Assembly (NCBI GenBank): GCA_041619555.1
Contig: JBFKDQ010000005.1
Coordinates: 46,023-110,022 of the forward strand
Direction: 5' to 3'
Length of the DNA: 64,000 nt
Source: Oceanococcus sp041619555
GTDB lineage: Bacteria > Pseudomonadota > Gammaproteobacteria > Nevskiales > Oceanococcaceae
Shown piece by piece: positions 17,347-26,158 of the stretch. A program made the translations under genes and the position numbers. Every line of letters begins with the position of its first letter. Positions within the stretch are counted from its first letter, which is position 1. Below the pieces are notes generated by a model, which was not told where the DNA came from, made no database searches, and saw only the letters and a program-made list of their open reading frames with translations.

Positions 17347-17456
17347 CCGTACTCCCTCGAGACGAACTGGAGAATCTCCGATCGCGTCGATTTTCCAATT
17401 CTGGCAACTCGGCCATACTGCTCACTCCAATCGACGAGAAGACGCCGGAGAACGGA

Positions 17457-19358
17457 GTGCTGCGAACGCCCCACATCGTCCTTGCCCTCACCGCCATGGT
17501 CTCAGGTGGCGCACTGCATGCGGATCTGCCCGCGGACCTGACGCAACTCAGTCTGGAAGATCTGCTCAGCATCCAGGTGACATCGGTCTCCAAACAGCCG
17601 GAAACCCTGGCGACCGCCGCCGCATCGGTGCACGTCCTAAGCGGCGAGGACATCCGGCGCAGCGGGTCCCGCAGCCTGCCCGAGGCCCTGCGACTGGTGC
17701 CCGGGCTGCATGTGGCGCGGATTGACGGCCAGCGCTGGGCGATCAGCAGCCATGGTTTCAACGGCATCTATGCGGACAAACTGGAGGTGCTCATTGATGG
17801 CCGGAGCATCTACTCTCCGTTGTTCTCAGGCGTGTTCTGGGATACCCAGGACATTTTCATGCCGGACATCGACAGGATCGAGGTCATTCGTGGCCCCTCC
17901 GCAGCGCTCTGGGGTTCCAATGCGGTCAATGGCGTGATCAATATCGTGACCCGCCAGGCGGCGCAGACCCAGGGCCTGCTCACCTATGCCGGCGGCGGCA
18001 ATGTGCAGACTGCGTTTGCCGGTCTGCGACAGGGCGGCGAGATCGATTCACGCACGCATTGGCGCGCGTATGCCAAGCACTGGCAACGTGCGGCACAGCG
18101 GACCGAAAGTGGTGCTGATGCCGAAGACGGCCTGCAATCCCTGCAGGCGGGCCTGCGCCTCGAACGCCGGCTCAATGCCAGCGAGCGCCTGCTCCTCAGC
18201 GGCGATGGCTACACAACCCGCACCGAACAGCCCGCAGGCGGCGCCAATCCGGAAGGCCGCGACGACGACCAGAACGGCGCCCATCTGCTGGCGCGCTGGT
18301 CCCGCAGCCGTTCCGCGGAATCCGAGCTCACGGCCCAGTTCTTCTGGGATCACACCGAACGCACCCAGACCGGGGTTTTCGGCGAGAAACGCGACACCTG
18401 GGACCTGCAAATCCAGCAAAGACTGGACTGGAATCATCGTCACCAACTGACGCTGGGCGCCGGCTACCGCATTTCCAAGGACGAGCAAAGCAACTCTCCG
18501 CTCGTGATCTTCACGCCGGATGCCCGCACCATCAACAACGCCAATGTCTTCATCAGCCACCGCTACCAGGCCTCGGATGCCACCGCACTGATTCTCGGTG
18601 CTCGGCTCGAAAATAATGAATTCACCGGCTTCGACTCTCAACCCAGCCTGAAACTCAGCCATCGTATCAACGATCGGGTCTTTGCCTGGTTCGCCTCGTC
18701 CCGGGCCCTGCGTCTGCCCACCCGCCTGGACAACGATGTGCTGGTTCCCATTCCGGACTTCGGCATCCAGGGCAATCGTGACTTCCAACCGGAAAGCCTG
18801 CTGGCCAACGAACTGGGATTGCGTTGGGCGCTCAGCCCGGCGCTCAGCTTCGACCTGTCTGGTTTCTACAATCAGTATGGCAATCTGCGTGGCACGGAAC
18901 CGCTCGCCGCGCCGGAGATTCCGCTGATCGTCAACAATCACGAAGCCGACAGCGCCGGCTTCGACCTGAGCGCCCGCTGGGAGGCCAGCGCACAGCTGAG
19001 GCTGCATTTTGCGTACAGCTATCTTGACCTGGACCTCAAGCCCAAAGGCGATACCGCGGATACCCAGACCGAACGCGCTGAAGGCCTGGCACCCCGGCAT
19101 CAGCTCTGGCTGCGCGGACACTGGCAGGCCGGCCCACGCTGGTCGCTGGCCGCTCATCTGCGCCATGTCGATGGCTTGCCGGCGGCCCAGGTGCCGGCTT
19201 TCACCGATCTGGGCCTGCGTCTGGCCTGGCAGTTCAGGCCCCGGCTGGAAATCGCACTCACAGGAGAAAACCTGCTGGACGGCCAGCGCCGGGAATGGGA
19301 ACTGGATTCCGAAGTGGAGCGCGGCGTCTACCTGGAATTCAGTTGGCGCCCGGAATGA
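17457..19358 (+). CDS. TonB-dependent receptor (compact, plug at N-terminus)
   Basis: A 633-residue outer-membrane receptor. A signal peptide ends at ALHA, then LTQLSLEDLLSIQVTSVSK leads into the plug, with ADKLEVLIDGRSIYSPLFSGVFWD, DIDRIEVIRGPSAALWGSNAVNG and NIVTR. The barrel ends in an aromatic-rich strand (YLEFSWRPE). This SLEDLL-type subgroup often carries small or metal-chelate ligands, but the ligand cannot be read. The start is a GTG with a GGAG ribosome site six bases upstream. Confidence 0.88.
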   Translation: MLRTPHIVLALTAMVSGGALHADLPADLTQLSLEDLLSIQVTSVSKQPETLATAAASVHVLSGEDIRRSGSRSLPEALRLVPGLHVARIDGQRWAISSHGFNGIYADKLEVLIDGRSIYSPLFSGVFWDTQDIFMPDIDRIEVIRGPSAALWGSNAVNGVINIVTRQAAQTQGLLTYAGGGNVQTAFAGLRQGGEIDSRTHWRAYAKHWQRAAQRTESGADAEDGLQSLQAGLRLERRLNASERLLLSGDGYTTRTEQPAGGANPEGRDDDQNGAHLLARWSRSRSAESELTAQFFWDHTERTQTGVFGEKRDTWDLQIQQRLDWNHRHQLTLGAGYRISKDEQSNSPLVIFTPDARTINNANVFISHRYQASDATALILGARLENNEFTGFDSQPSLKLSHRINDRVFAWFASSRALRLPTRLDNDVLVPIPDFGIQGNRDFQPESLLANELGLRWALSPALSFDLSGFYNQYGNLRGTEPLAAPEIPLIVNNHEADSAGFDLSARWEASAQLRLHFAYSYLDLDLKPKGDTADTQTERAEGLAPRHQLWLRGHWQAGPRWSLAAHLRHVDGLPAAQVPAFTDLGLRLAWQFRPRLEIALTGENLLDGQRREWELDSEVERGVYLEFSWRPE

Positions 19359-19441
19359 TCAGCTAGACTTCTGCTGAGGGATTGTGGCTTCCCGGGCAGG
19401 CGGCAAGGGCTGTCTGCTTTGCATGCAGATTCGGAGCACAG

Positions 19442-22174
19442 ATGATCAAGCCGCCACTGAGTGAGAACTGGCACGCCCTGAGCACCGAGGACACCCTCAG
19501 CGCGCTGGACAGTCAGTTGCAGGGACTGGCCTCGGACGAAGCCGGGCGCCGGCAGTCCGAGTTCGGCCCGAATCGATTAAGCCCTCCTGGTACGCGGAGC
19601 AGTTTGCGGCGCTTCATCGCCCAGTTCGACAATCTGCTGATTCATGTCCTGCTCGCCGCCGGCGTGATCACGCTACTGCTGGGTCACCGCATCGACGCCG
19701 GCGTAATTTTCGGCGTGGTCCTGATCAATGGGGTGATCGGCTTCATCCAGGAAGGCAAGGCAGAACGTGCCCTGGACGCGGTGCGCTCGCTGCTTTCCCA
19801 GCAGGCCACGGTGCTGCGTGGCGGACATCGCGTGACTCTGCCGGTGGAACAGCTGGTTCCCGGCGACATCGTTTTCGTTCAGTCCGGCGACCGGGTGCCG
19901 GCCGATCTACGCCTGCTGAAACTTCGAGAACTGCGCATCGACGAGGCCATCCTGACCGGTGAATCGATGCCGAGCGCCAAACTGGGCGACCCCGTCCGCA
20001 GCGATGCGCCGCTCGGTGATCGACGCGATATGGCCTATGCCGGCTGTGTAGTCACCTACGGACAGGGCACCGGTGTGGTGACCGCCACCGGGGATGCCAC
20101 GGAGATTGGGCGCATCAGCGCGATGCTGGCGGAAGTTGAGACCCTGAGCACCCCGCTCACCCAGCAGATGTCCCGATTCGCCCGCATGCTAACCGGCGCC
20201 ATTCTCGCCATCGCGACCCTCACGGCCCTGCTCGGCGTTCTGCTGCATGGCTTCCCGGCCAGTGAAATGTTTCTAGCCGCCGTCGGTCTGGCCGTCGCCG
20301 CCATTCCCGAAGGCCTGCCGGCCATCATCACCATTACGCTGGCCATCGGCGTTCAGCGCATGGCGGCGCGCAACGCCATCATTCGTCGGCTGCCGGCAGT
20401 TGAAACCCTCGGCTCCGTGACGGTGATCTGTTCGGACAAGACCGGCACGCTGACCCGTAACGAAATGACGGTGCAGACGGTCACCACGCGGGCGCATCGC
20501 TATGACATCGACGGGGTGGGCTATGACCCCCACGGCGGCTTCAGCATGGATGGCCGGGAAGTTTCGACCGACAGCCAACCCGTGCTGCTGGAGCTGTGTC
20601 GCGCGGGCTTGCTGTGCAACGATTCAGCGATCCTCAACGAGGGTGGGCGCTGGCGCATTCAGGGCGACCCCATGGAGGCGGCCCTGGTCGTCCTGGGGCG
20701 CAAGGCCGGCCTGGAGCCCGGCCGCCAGGCCGAGGACCTGCCGCGCTGCGACGTCATCCCGTTCGAATCCGAACATCGCTTCATGGCGACCCTGCATCAT
20801 GATCATGCCGGCCACTGGTTCGTCTACCTCAAGGGGGCGCCCGAAGTGATCTTCGCGCGTTGCGCCTGGCAGCGAGACGAGTCCGGTGACAGCGCCTTTG
20901 AGCCGGAACACTGGCTGGCCGAACTGGAGTCCATCGGCCAACGCGGCCAGCGCGCCCTGGCCATTGCAGTGCGCCCGCTGCCGACGGCCCAGCAGACACT
21001 GGCGTTTGAAGATGTCGCGCAGAATCTGTCGCTGCTGGGCCTGGTCGGCATCATCGACCCGCCCAGAAGTGAGGCGATCGAAGCGGTCGCCCAGTGCCGC
21101 AACGCGGGCATCCGCGTGAAGATGATCACCGGCGACCACGCCAGCACCGCCTCGGCCATCGCCCGTAGCATGGGCATCAGCGAGAACGGACAGGTGCTGA
21201 GCGGCAACGAACTCGACCAGATCGAGCCAGGCCAACTACAGGCGAAGGCGGCAGAGGTCGATGTTTTCGCGCGTGCCAGTCCCGAACACAAATTGCGCCT
21301 GGTCTCCGCCTTGCAGGCCCGCGGCGAGGTGGTCGCCATGACTGGCGACGGCGTCAATGACGCCCCCGCCCTGAAACGCGCAAACGTCGGCGTGGCGATG
21401 GGCATGAAGGGCACCGAGGCGGCCAAGGAGGCCGCCGAGATGGTGCTCGCAGACGACAATTTCGCCTCCATTGCGGCCGCCGTGCATGAAGGCCGCACGG
21501 TCTACGACAACATCAAAAAATCCATCATGTTCATCCTGCCGACCAACGGCGGCGAGGCCTTGACCATCGTCGCCGCGGTCGCGCTCGGCCGGATGCTGCC
21601 GGTGACCCCCGCCCAGGTCTTGTGGGTCAACATGGTGACCGCCGTCACCCTGTCATTAGCCCTGGCGTTCGAACCTGGCGAACCCGATCTGATGCGACGA
21701 CCGCCCCGGGCCTCCGGCCGCGCCCTGCTTGATGGCTTCATGATCTGGCGGGTGCTGTATGTTTCCCTGCTGATGGTCTGCGCCACCTTCGGCCTGTTTT
21801 TGTGGGAACGCCTGCAGGGCACCCCGATCGATACGGCAAGGACGATTGCGGTGAACACCCTGGTCGTTGCCGAAGTGTTCTACCTGTTCAACGCCCGTTT
21901 CCTGACCGCATCCTCACTCAACCTGCGCGCAGTGCTGGGCAATCGCTACATCCTGATCGCGATCGCCTGTGTCGGCGTCCTCCAGACCCTGTTCACCTAT
22001 TTGCCCCTGATGCAGGGCTTTTTCGGCACCACCGCCATCAATCTGGCCGCCTGGACCCGCATTCTGGCCTGCGGCCTGAGCCTGCTGTTGCTGGTGGAAC
22101 TGGAAAAACTGGCCTGGCGGCGATTTGCGCATCGCAAGGCCCCCGATCCGGCCGGAACGCCGGGCGCCGCCTGA
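19442..22174 (+). CDS. Cation-transporting P-type ATPase (P2A-like, ion uncertain)
   Basis: A 910-residue P-type pump with an N-terminal cation-ATPase domain, the actuator TGES loop, PEGLPAIITI in M4, the phosphorylated Asp332 (DKTGTLTR) and the hinge GDGVNDAPALK. It resembles P2A (SERCA/PacL/CtpF-like) pumps. In M5 Glu705 is kept (NGGEAL), and M6 reads WVNMVTAV, so the Asn (730) is kept but the position of the SERCA calcium-ligand Asp is Ala734. Transport of calcium by the standard two-site mechanism is therefore doubtful. I chose the ATG at 19442 because GGAG lies six bases upstream; the frame is open for 20 more codons. Confidence 0.9.
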   Translation: MIKPPLSENWHALSTEDTLSALDSQLQGLASDEAGRRQSEFGPNRLSPPGTRSSLRRFIAQFDNLLIHVLLAAGVITLLLGHRIDAGVIFGVVLINGVIGFIQEGKAERALDAVRSLLSQQATVLRGGHRVTLPVEQLVPGDIVFVQSGDRVPADLRLLKLRELRIDEAILTGESMPSAKLGDPVRSDAPLGDRRDMAYAGCVVTYGQGTGVVTATGDATEIGRISAMLAEVETLSTPLTQQMSRFARMLTGAILAIATLTALLGVLLHGFPASEMFLAAVGLAVAAIPEGLPAIITITLAIGVQRMAARNAIIRRLPAVETLGSVTVICSDKTGTLTRNEMTVQTVTTRAHRYDIDGVGYDPHGGFSMDGREVSTDSQPVLLELCRAGLLCNDSAILNEGGRWRIQGDPMEAALVVLGRKAGLEPGRQAEDLPRCDVIPFESEHRFMATLHHDHAGHWFVYLKGAPEVIFARCAWQRDESGDSAFEPEHWLAELESIGQRGQRALAIAVRPLPTAQQTLAFEDVAQNLSLLGLVGIIDPPRSEAIEAVAQCRNAGIRVKMITGDHASTASAIARSMGISENGQVLSGNELDQIEPGQLQAKAAEVDVFARASPEHKLRLVSALQARGEVVAMTGDGVNDAPALKRANVGVAMGMKGTEAAKEAAEMVLADDNFASIAAAVHEGRTVYDNIKKSIMFILPTNGGEALTIVAAVALGRMLPVTPAQVLWVNMVTAVTLSLALAFEPGEPDLMRRPPRASGRALLDGFMIWRVLYVSLLMVCATFGLFLWERLQGTPIDTARTIAVNTLVVAEVFYLFNARFLTASSLNLRAVLGNRYILIAIACVGVLQTLFTYLPLMQGFFGTTAINLAAWTRILACGLSLLLLVELEKLAWRRFAHRKAPDPAGTPGAA

Positions 22175-22204
22175 TTGCGACGCGCCGCAAGGACCGCGAT
22201 CAGG
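22170..22204. terminator. Possible bidirectional hairpin between convergent genes
   Basis: CCTGATTGCG (22170-22179) pairs with CGCGATCAGG (22195-22204) with one G-T wobble and a 15-base loop, spanning the 25-bp gap between the ATPase gene and the convergent oxidoreductase gene. There is no T-tract. Confidence 0.3.
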
Positions 22205-23192
22205 CCGCCAGTGCGGCGTCTTGCTCCGCGCCCAGCAAGCGCTTGCGGGCCTGCGCATACTGCTGCTTGAGACGCTCGATGTATTCGCCGGCGGACGGCA
22301 CATCGCGGATCACGCCAATGCCCTGACCACAGCCCCAGATGTCCTTCCAGGCCTTGGCTTCCTCCATGGCTTCGGCACTGGAGAAATCCATGCTGGTGAC
22401 ATCGCCTTGCGGCAGTCGCTCGGGATCCATGCCGGCACGTTCGATCGAGGGGCGCAGGTAATTGCCGTGCACGCCGGTAAATAGATTGGTGTAGATGATG
22501 TCCTCGCCGCTGCTCTCCACGATCATCTGCTTGTAGTCGGCCACCGCATTGGCTTCCCGGGTGGCAATGAACGGGCTGCCGATGTAGGCCAGATCCGCCC
22601 CCATGGCCTGCGCTGCGAGCACCGCATCCCCACTTGCGATACAGCCTGACAGCAGCAAGGGACCATCAAACCACTGGCGAATTTCCTGCACCAGAGCAAA
22701 GGGTGACAGCCCCCCGGCGTGGCCACCAGCGCCGCTGGCCACCGCGATCAGGCCATCGGCGCCCTTCTCGATCGCCTTGTGGGCAAACTTCTGATTGATG
22801 ACATCATGCAGAACGATGCCGCCATAGGAATGCACGGCCTCATTCACGTCCACGCGCGCGCCGAGCGAGGTGATGACAATCGGCACCTTGTACTTCACGC
22901 ACATCTCCAGATCATGCTGCAGACGGGTATTGGACTTGTGCACGATCTGATTGACTGCATAAGGCGCCGCCGGCGACTCGGGATGGGCCTGGTTATGCGC
23001 ATCGAGCGCCGCATTGATCTGTTGCAGCCACTGCTCCAGCTGTTCGGCCGGGCGCGCGTTCAGCGCGGGAAAGGAACCGACGATGCCGGCCTTGCATTGA
23101 GCGATCACCAATTCCGGCCCGGATACGATGAACATCGGTGAACCCACGACGGGCAGTTGCAGATTTTTCTTCAGAATATCGGGGAGGGCCAC
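22200..23192 (-). CDS. NAD(P)H-dependent flavin oxidoreductase / nitronate monooxygenase family
   Basis: A 330-residue FMN TIM-barrel protein of the NMO/2-nitropropane-dioxygenase family. It shows LPVVGSPMFIVSGPELV at the N-terminus, GADGLIAVASGAGGHAG at the central phosphate-binding loop, and GADLAYIGSPFIATREAN. The usual NMO His-Gly-Gly element appears as AGGHAGG. The substrate may be a nitronate or an enoyl compound; the family is broadly misnamed, so only the fold is secure. The start is a GTG with AGGAG eight bases upstream. Confidence 0.85.
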   Translation of the reverse strand: MALPDILKKNLQLPVVGSPMFIVSGPELVIAQCKAGIVGSFPALNARPAEQLEQWLQQINAALDAHNQAHPESPAAPYAVNQIVHKSNTRLQHDLEMCVKYKVPIVITSLGARVDVNEAVHSYGGIVLHDVINQKFAHKAIEKGADGLIAVASGAGGHAGGLSPFALVQEIRQWFDGPLLLSGCIASGDAVLAAQAMGADLAYIGSPFIATREANAVADYKQMIVESSGEDIIYTNLFTGVHGNYLRPSIERAGMDPERLPQGDVTSMDFSSAEAMEEAKAWKDIWGCGQGIGVIRDVPSAGEYIERLKQQYAQARKRLLGAEQDAALAA

Positions 23193-23422
23193 GGCAGAAG
23201 CTCCTGTTGGTTTATGTGACTAATCGGTAACATACCACAGCCTATGCGCCCGACCAAGGGCGTGATCGTGCCCTGCCGCGCAGCTCGATATGGCGCAGGC
23301 CACCACGCTTTCGAGCCAGGTTTTCACAGCCGCTGACTGCAGCGTTTACACCTCGCTTTGACAGGGACACCGCGAGTGGCAGTGATCCATGGCGACCTCG
23401 CCGCGCCGCGTCCTCGCGCCGT

Positions 23423-24946
23423 TCAGGCGGCCCTGGCCTTGAGTTCGAGGCCATCCTCGTTGCCGGATGCACCCAGGGCATGGCAGGCATAGTTTTCGAT
23501 GTCGAAGCGACGCGTGGCGAGTCGGAACTGCCATGTGAAATACGGCCAGAGGGTGACGTTCTTGCCGCTGCGGTCGAGATACCAGCTCTGGCATCCCCCT
23601 TTCATCCACACCGTTCCCGCCAGCTTGCGCTGCAAACGGGCATTGAACGCCTCCAGCGCTACCGGCTGCAGTTCCACCGCATGGACCTGACGCGCATCCA
23701 TCTTGGCCAGCGCATCCATCACGTACTGGATCTGGGACTCGAGCATGAACACCATGGAACTGTGCCCCAGCCCGGTGTTCGGCCCCGCCAGCAAAAACAG
23801 GTTCGGAAAACCGCTGAGGGTGGTGCCCTTGTAAGCCTGAGGGCCGGTGCTTGCCCAGGCCGTGGTGATGTCCACCCCCCCCCTGCCGGTCAGAACACCC
23901 GGCGGCAGCGGCTCGGTCGCGGCGAAACCGGTGGCGAGGATCACCGCGTCGACCTTGCGCTCGATGCCGGCCTGATCAATCACGCCATCGGCGGTGAAAC
24001 GCGCGATCCCGCTGGTGATGACATTAACGTTGTCGCGGCACAGCGCCGGATAGTAGTTGTTCGACAGCAGGATTCGCTTGCAGCCCAGCACATAATCCGG
24101 GGTCAGTTTTGCACGCAGCACCGGGTCCTCGACCTGTCGCTTGATGTTGCGCCGGGCCTGTGGTTGCAGCAGTTTGAGTATCCAGGGCGCCAGCGTGAAC
24201 GCGGTCGCACGGAACTCCAGAAACCAGTACAGAAGCTTGCGATACAAATTCTGGCTGGCTGGCAGGCGGCGGAACAGACCCTGGATCCATTTCGGCACCG
24301 GATGATCCCATTTCGGCATGATCCAGGGCGGCGTGCGCTGGTACAGGTCCAGGCCTGCAAGCTGTGGTGCGATCTCCGGCACCAGCTGGACCGCACTGGC
24401 GCCGGTGCCAATCACCGCCACCCGCTTGCCCTGAAGCGCATAGTCATGATCCCACTGCTGGGAGTGAAAGACCTTGCCATCAAACTGGTCCAGGCCGGGA
24501 AAATCCGGAATCGAAGCGCGGCTCAGAGTGCCCATGCCGGACACGAGAACCCGGGCGGTACAAAATCCGCCCTTGCCGTCATGCAGTTCCCACAAGCCGG
24601 TTTCATCATTGTAATGGGCGCGGGCAAGTTCGGTGTTGAAACGGATGTGCTCACGCAAACCGTACTTGTCCACGCAATGATCCAGATAGGAGCGAATTTC
24701 CGCCTGCGGCGAGAAGGTCCGCGACCAGTCGGGCTTGGGCTCGAAGGAAAAGGAATACAGATGCGACTGCACATCACAGGCGCATCCCGGGTAGGTGTTC
24801 ACCAGCCAGGTACCGCCAACCTCCGCTTCACGCTCCCAGACCACGAAATCCTCATGGCCCATTTGCCTGAGCTTCACGGCCATCCCGATCCCGGCAAAGC
24901 CGCTGCCGATGATCACCACATCAATATCCGCCGCGCTGCGCTGCAT
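23423..24946 (-). CDS. Flavin-containing Baeyer-Villiger-type monooxygenase
   Basis: A 507-residue FAD/NADPH monooxygenase. It has two dinucleotide motifs (IIGSGFAGIG near residue 15, and VIGTGASAVQ) on either side of the BVMO fingerprint FDGKVFHSQQWDHD, which fits F-x-G-x3-H-x3-W-[PD]. It inserts oxygen into ketones or oxidises heteroatoms. I chose the ATG at 24946; the only start upstream is a TTG inside the operator region. A TetR gene is divergent, and the shared promoter has two copies of one operator, so induction by a ketone or other lipophilic compound is likely. Confidence 0.9.
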   Translation of the reverse strand: MQRSAADIDVVIIGSGFAGIGMAVKLRQMGHEDFVVWEREAEVGGTWLVNTYPGCACDVQSHLYSFSFEPKPDWSRTFSPQAEIRSYLDHCVDKYGLREHIRFNTELARAHYNDETGLWELHDGKGGFCTARVLVSGMGTLSRASIPDFPGLDQFDGKVFHSQQWDHDYALQGKRVAVIGTGASAVQLVPEIAPQLAGLDLYQRTPPWIMPKWDHPVPKWIQGLFRRLPASQNLYRKLLYWFLEFRATAFTLAPWILKLLQPQARRNIKRQVEDPVLRAKLTPDYVLGCKRILLSNNYYPALCRDNVNVITSGIARFTADGVIDQAGIERKVDAVILATGFAATEPLPPGVLTGRGGVDITTAWASTGPQAYKGTTLSGFPNLFLLAGPNTGLGHSSMVFMLESQIQYVMDALAKMDARQVHAVELQPVALEAFNARLQRKLAGTVWMKGGCQSWYLDRSGKNVTLWPYFTWQFRLATRRFDIENYACHALGASGNEDGLELKARAA

Positions 24947-24961
24947 CCTGATCCAACCAAG

Positions 24962-24979
24962 TGACAATTAATCTTGTCA
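24962..24979. promoter_or_regulatory. TetR-type operator 1 (TGACA-N8-TGTCA)
   Basis: TGACA-N8-TGTCA sits within a longer perfect inverted repeat GTGACAA-N6-TTGTCAC (24961-24980). It overlaps the predicted transcription start of the monooxygenase gene. Confidence 0.75.
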
Positions 24980-25008
24980 CTTTTACATCTGACAATTTTT
25001 CATGTCAA
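24980..25008 (-). promoter_or_regulatory. Sigma-70 promoter of the monooxygenase gene
   Basis: On the minus strand TTGACA (complement of 25003-25008) is followed after exactly 17 bp by TAAAAG (complement of 24980-24985). The -35 box lies inside operator 2, and operator 1 begins right after the -10, so a bound repressor would block both ends. Confidence 0.65.
24990..25007. promoter_or_regulatory. TetR-type operator 2 (TGACA-N8-TGTCA)
   Basis: A second TGACA-N8-TGTCA with the same 8-base spacer, 28 bp from operator 1. It ends 2 bases before the TetR ATG. Confidence 0.7.
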
Positions 25009-25009
25009 C

Positions 25010-25654
25010 ATGGTGTGCATGTCCGCTCCAGAACGCACCTATCGTGGCCAGAGTCCGGCAACACGCCGCGCACTTCGACGCCAGCGACTGATTCACGCCG
25101 GCATGCAGATCTTCGGCACCACCGGCTTTCATGCCACCACGATCAAGCAGTTGTGTCTGGGCGCCGGCCTCACCGAGCGGTATTTCTACGAGAGCTTTCC
25201 CAATCGTGAGGCCTTGTTCACCGCCTGTTACGACCAGGCCCTCGACGCCTTGCTCGAATTGATCATCGCCGCGCTGCGGGAGGCGTCCGACCAATCCACC
25301 ACCAGCCTGGCACAGACCGGTCTCCGCGCTTTCTTTCATGCCCTGCAGCAGGATCACTACATGGCCCGCATTCTGCTCGTGGAAATCTATGGCGTGAGCT
25401 ACGACCAGGAACGTTTGTTCCGCCAGTCCATCGGGCGTTTCTCCGCCCTCGTGGAACAAATCGCGCTGAACTCGAAAACCCGCGCGCAGGCCACCGTGGC
25501 CTTCGATCTGGAATTGCTCGCCACCGGCCTGGTCGGCGTCTGCATCCAGATGGCCCACCGCTGGGTGATGGAAGGATTCCGCCACCCGACGGAAACCCTG
25601 GTCGCGAACTGCATGCTGATCTTCAGCGGACTGGAGGATCGCCTGCGGGCCTGA
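25010..25654 (+). CDS. TetR family transcriptional regulator
   Basis: A TetR repressor of 214 residues. The HTH lies at about residues 25-70 (RRQRLIHAGMQIFGTTGFHATTIKQLCLGAGLTERYFYESFPNREAL), followed by a helical ligand domain. The gene diverges from the Baeyer-Villiger-type monooxygenase gene with twin operators between them, so autoregulation and control of that gene are likely. The start could be 25010 or 25019; neither has a ribosome site, and the frame upstream of 25010 runs through the operators. Confidence 0.88.
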   Translation: MVCMSAPERTYRGQSPATRRALRRQRLIHAGMQIFGTTGFHATTIKQLCLGAGLTERYFYESFPNREALFTACYDQALDALLELIIAALREASDQSTTSLAQTGLRAFFHALQQDHYMARILLVEIYGVSYDQERLFRQSIGRFSALVEQIALNSKTRAQATVAFDLELLATGLVGVCIQMAHRWVMEGFRHPTETLVANCMLIFSGLEDRLRA

Positions 25655-25766
25655 GTGCTCCCCGTCCGCCGGCCCCAGGCTCGGAGCACATGACAAACCT
25701 GGAACGCCGCAACGCCGGCCTGCGTTAAGATGGCCCCTTTTCCTTCACCAGTTGCAACATTTACCA

Positions 25767-26144
25767 ATGAACACAACGCTTTTGTATGCCGGCCTGCTGG
25801 GCCTGTGGTTTCTGGTTCTGAGCATCCGGGTGATTCAGGGCCGCGGCAAGATTCCCATCGGCGACGGCGGCGACCCGCAGATGCTGCGCCTGATGCGCGG
25901 CCACGCCAATTTCGCCGAGTATGTGCCACTGATCCTCATCATGATGGCGCTGCTGGAAAGTCGGGGTCTGAGCCAGGGCTGGATTCATCTGCTCGGACTG
26001 GCCACCCTGATCGGTCGCCTACTGCACGGTTATGCCTTTGCATTCAGCGCCCATTTTCCACCCGGCCGGCTGATCGGCACCACCCTGACCCTGCTCAGCC
26101 TCCTCGTTGGGTCTTCGCTGGCGATCTGGCAAAGCCTGAACTAA
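25767..26144 (+). CDS. MAPEG family membrane protein
   Basis: A 125-residue protein with about four membrane helices. It contains RGHANFAEYVPLILIMMALLE, matching the conserved R-x-H-x-N-x-x-E-x-x-P core of MAPEG proteins (membrane proteins of eicosanoid and glutathione metabolism). Bacterial members are mostly of unknown role, some with glutathione transferase activity. The ATG at 25767 fits the first helix. It precedes the PanE-like gene by 14 bases. Confidence 0.88.
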   Translation: MNTTLLYAGLLGLWFLVLSIRVIQGRGKIPIGDGGDPQMLRLMRGHANFAEYVPLILIMMALLESRGLSQGWIHLLGLATLIGRLLHGYAFAFSAHFPPGRLIGTTLTLLSLLVGSSLAIWQSLN

Positions 26145-26158
26145 GACCGGACCTGCCC

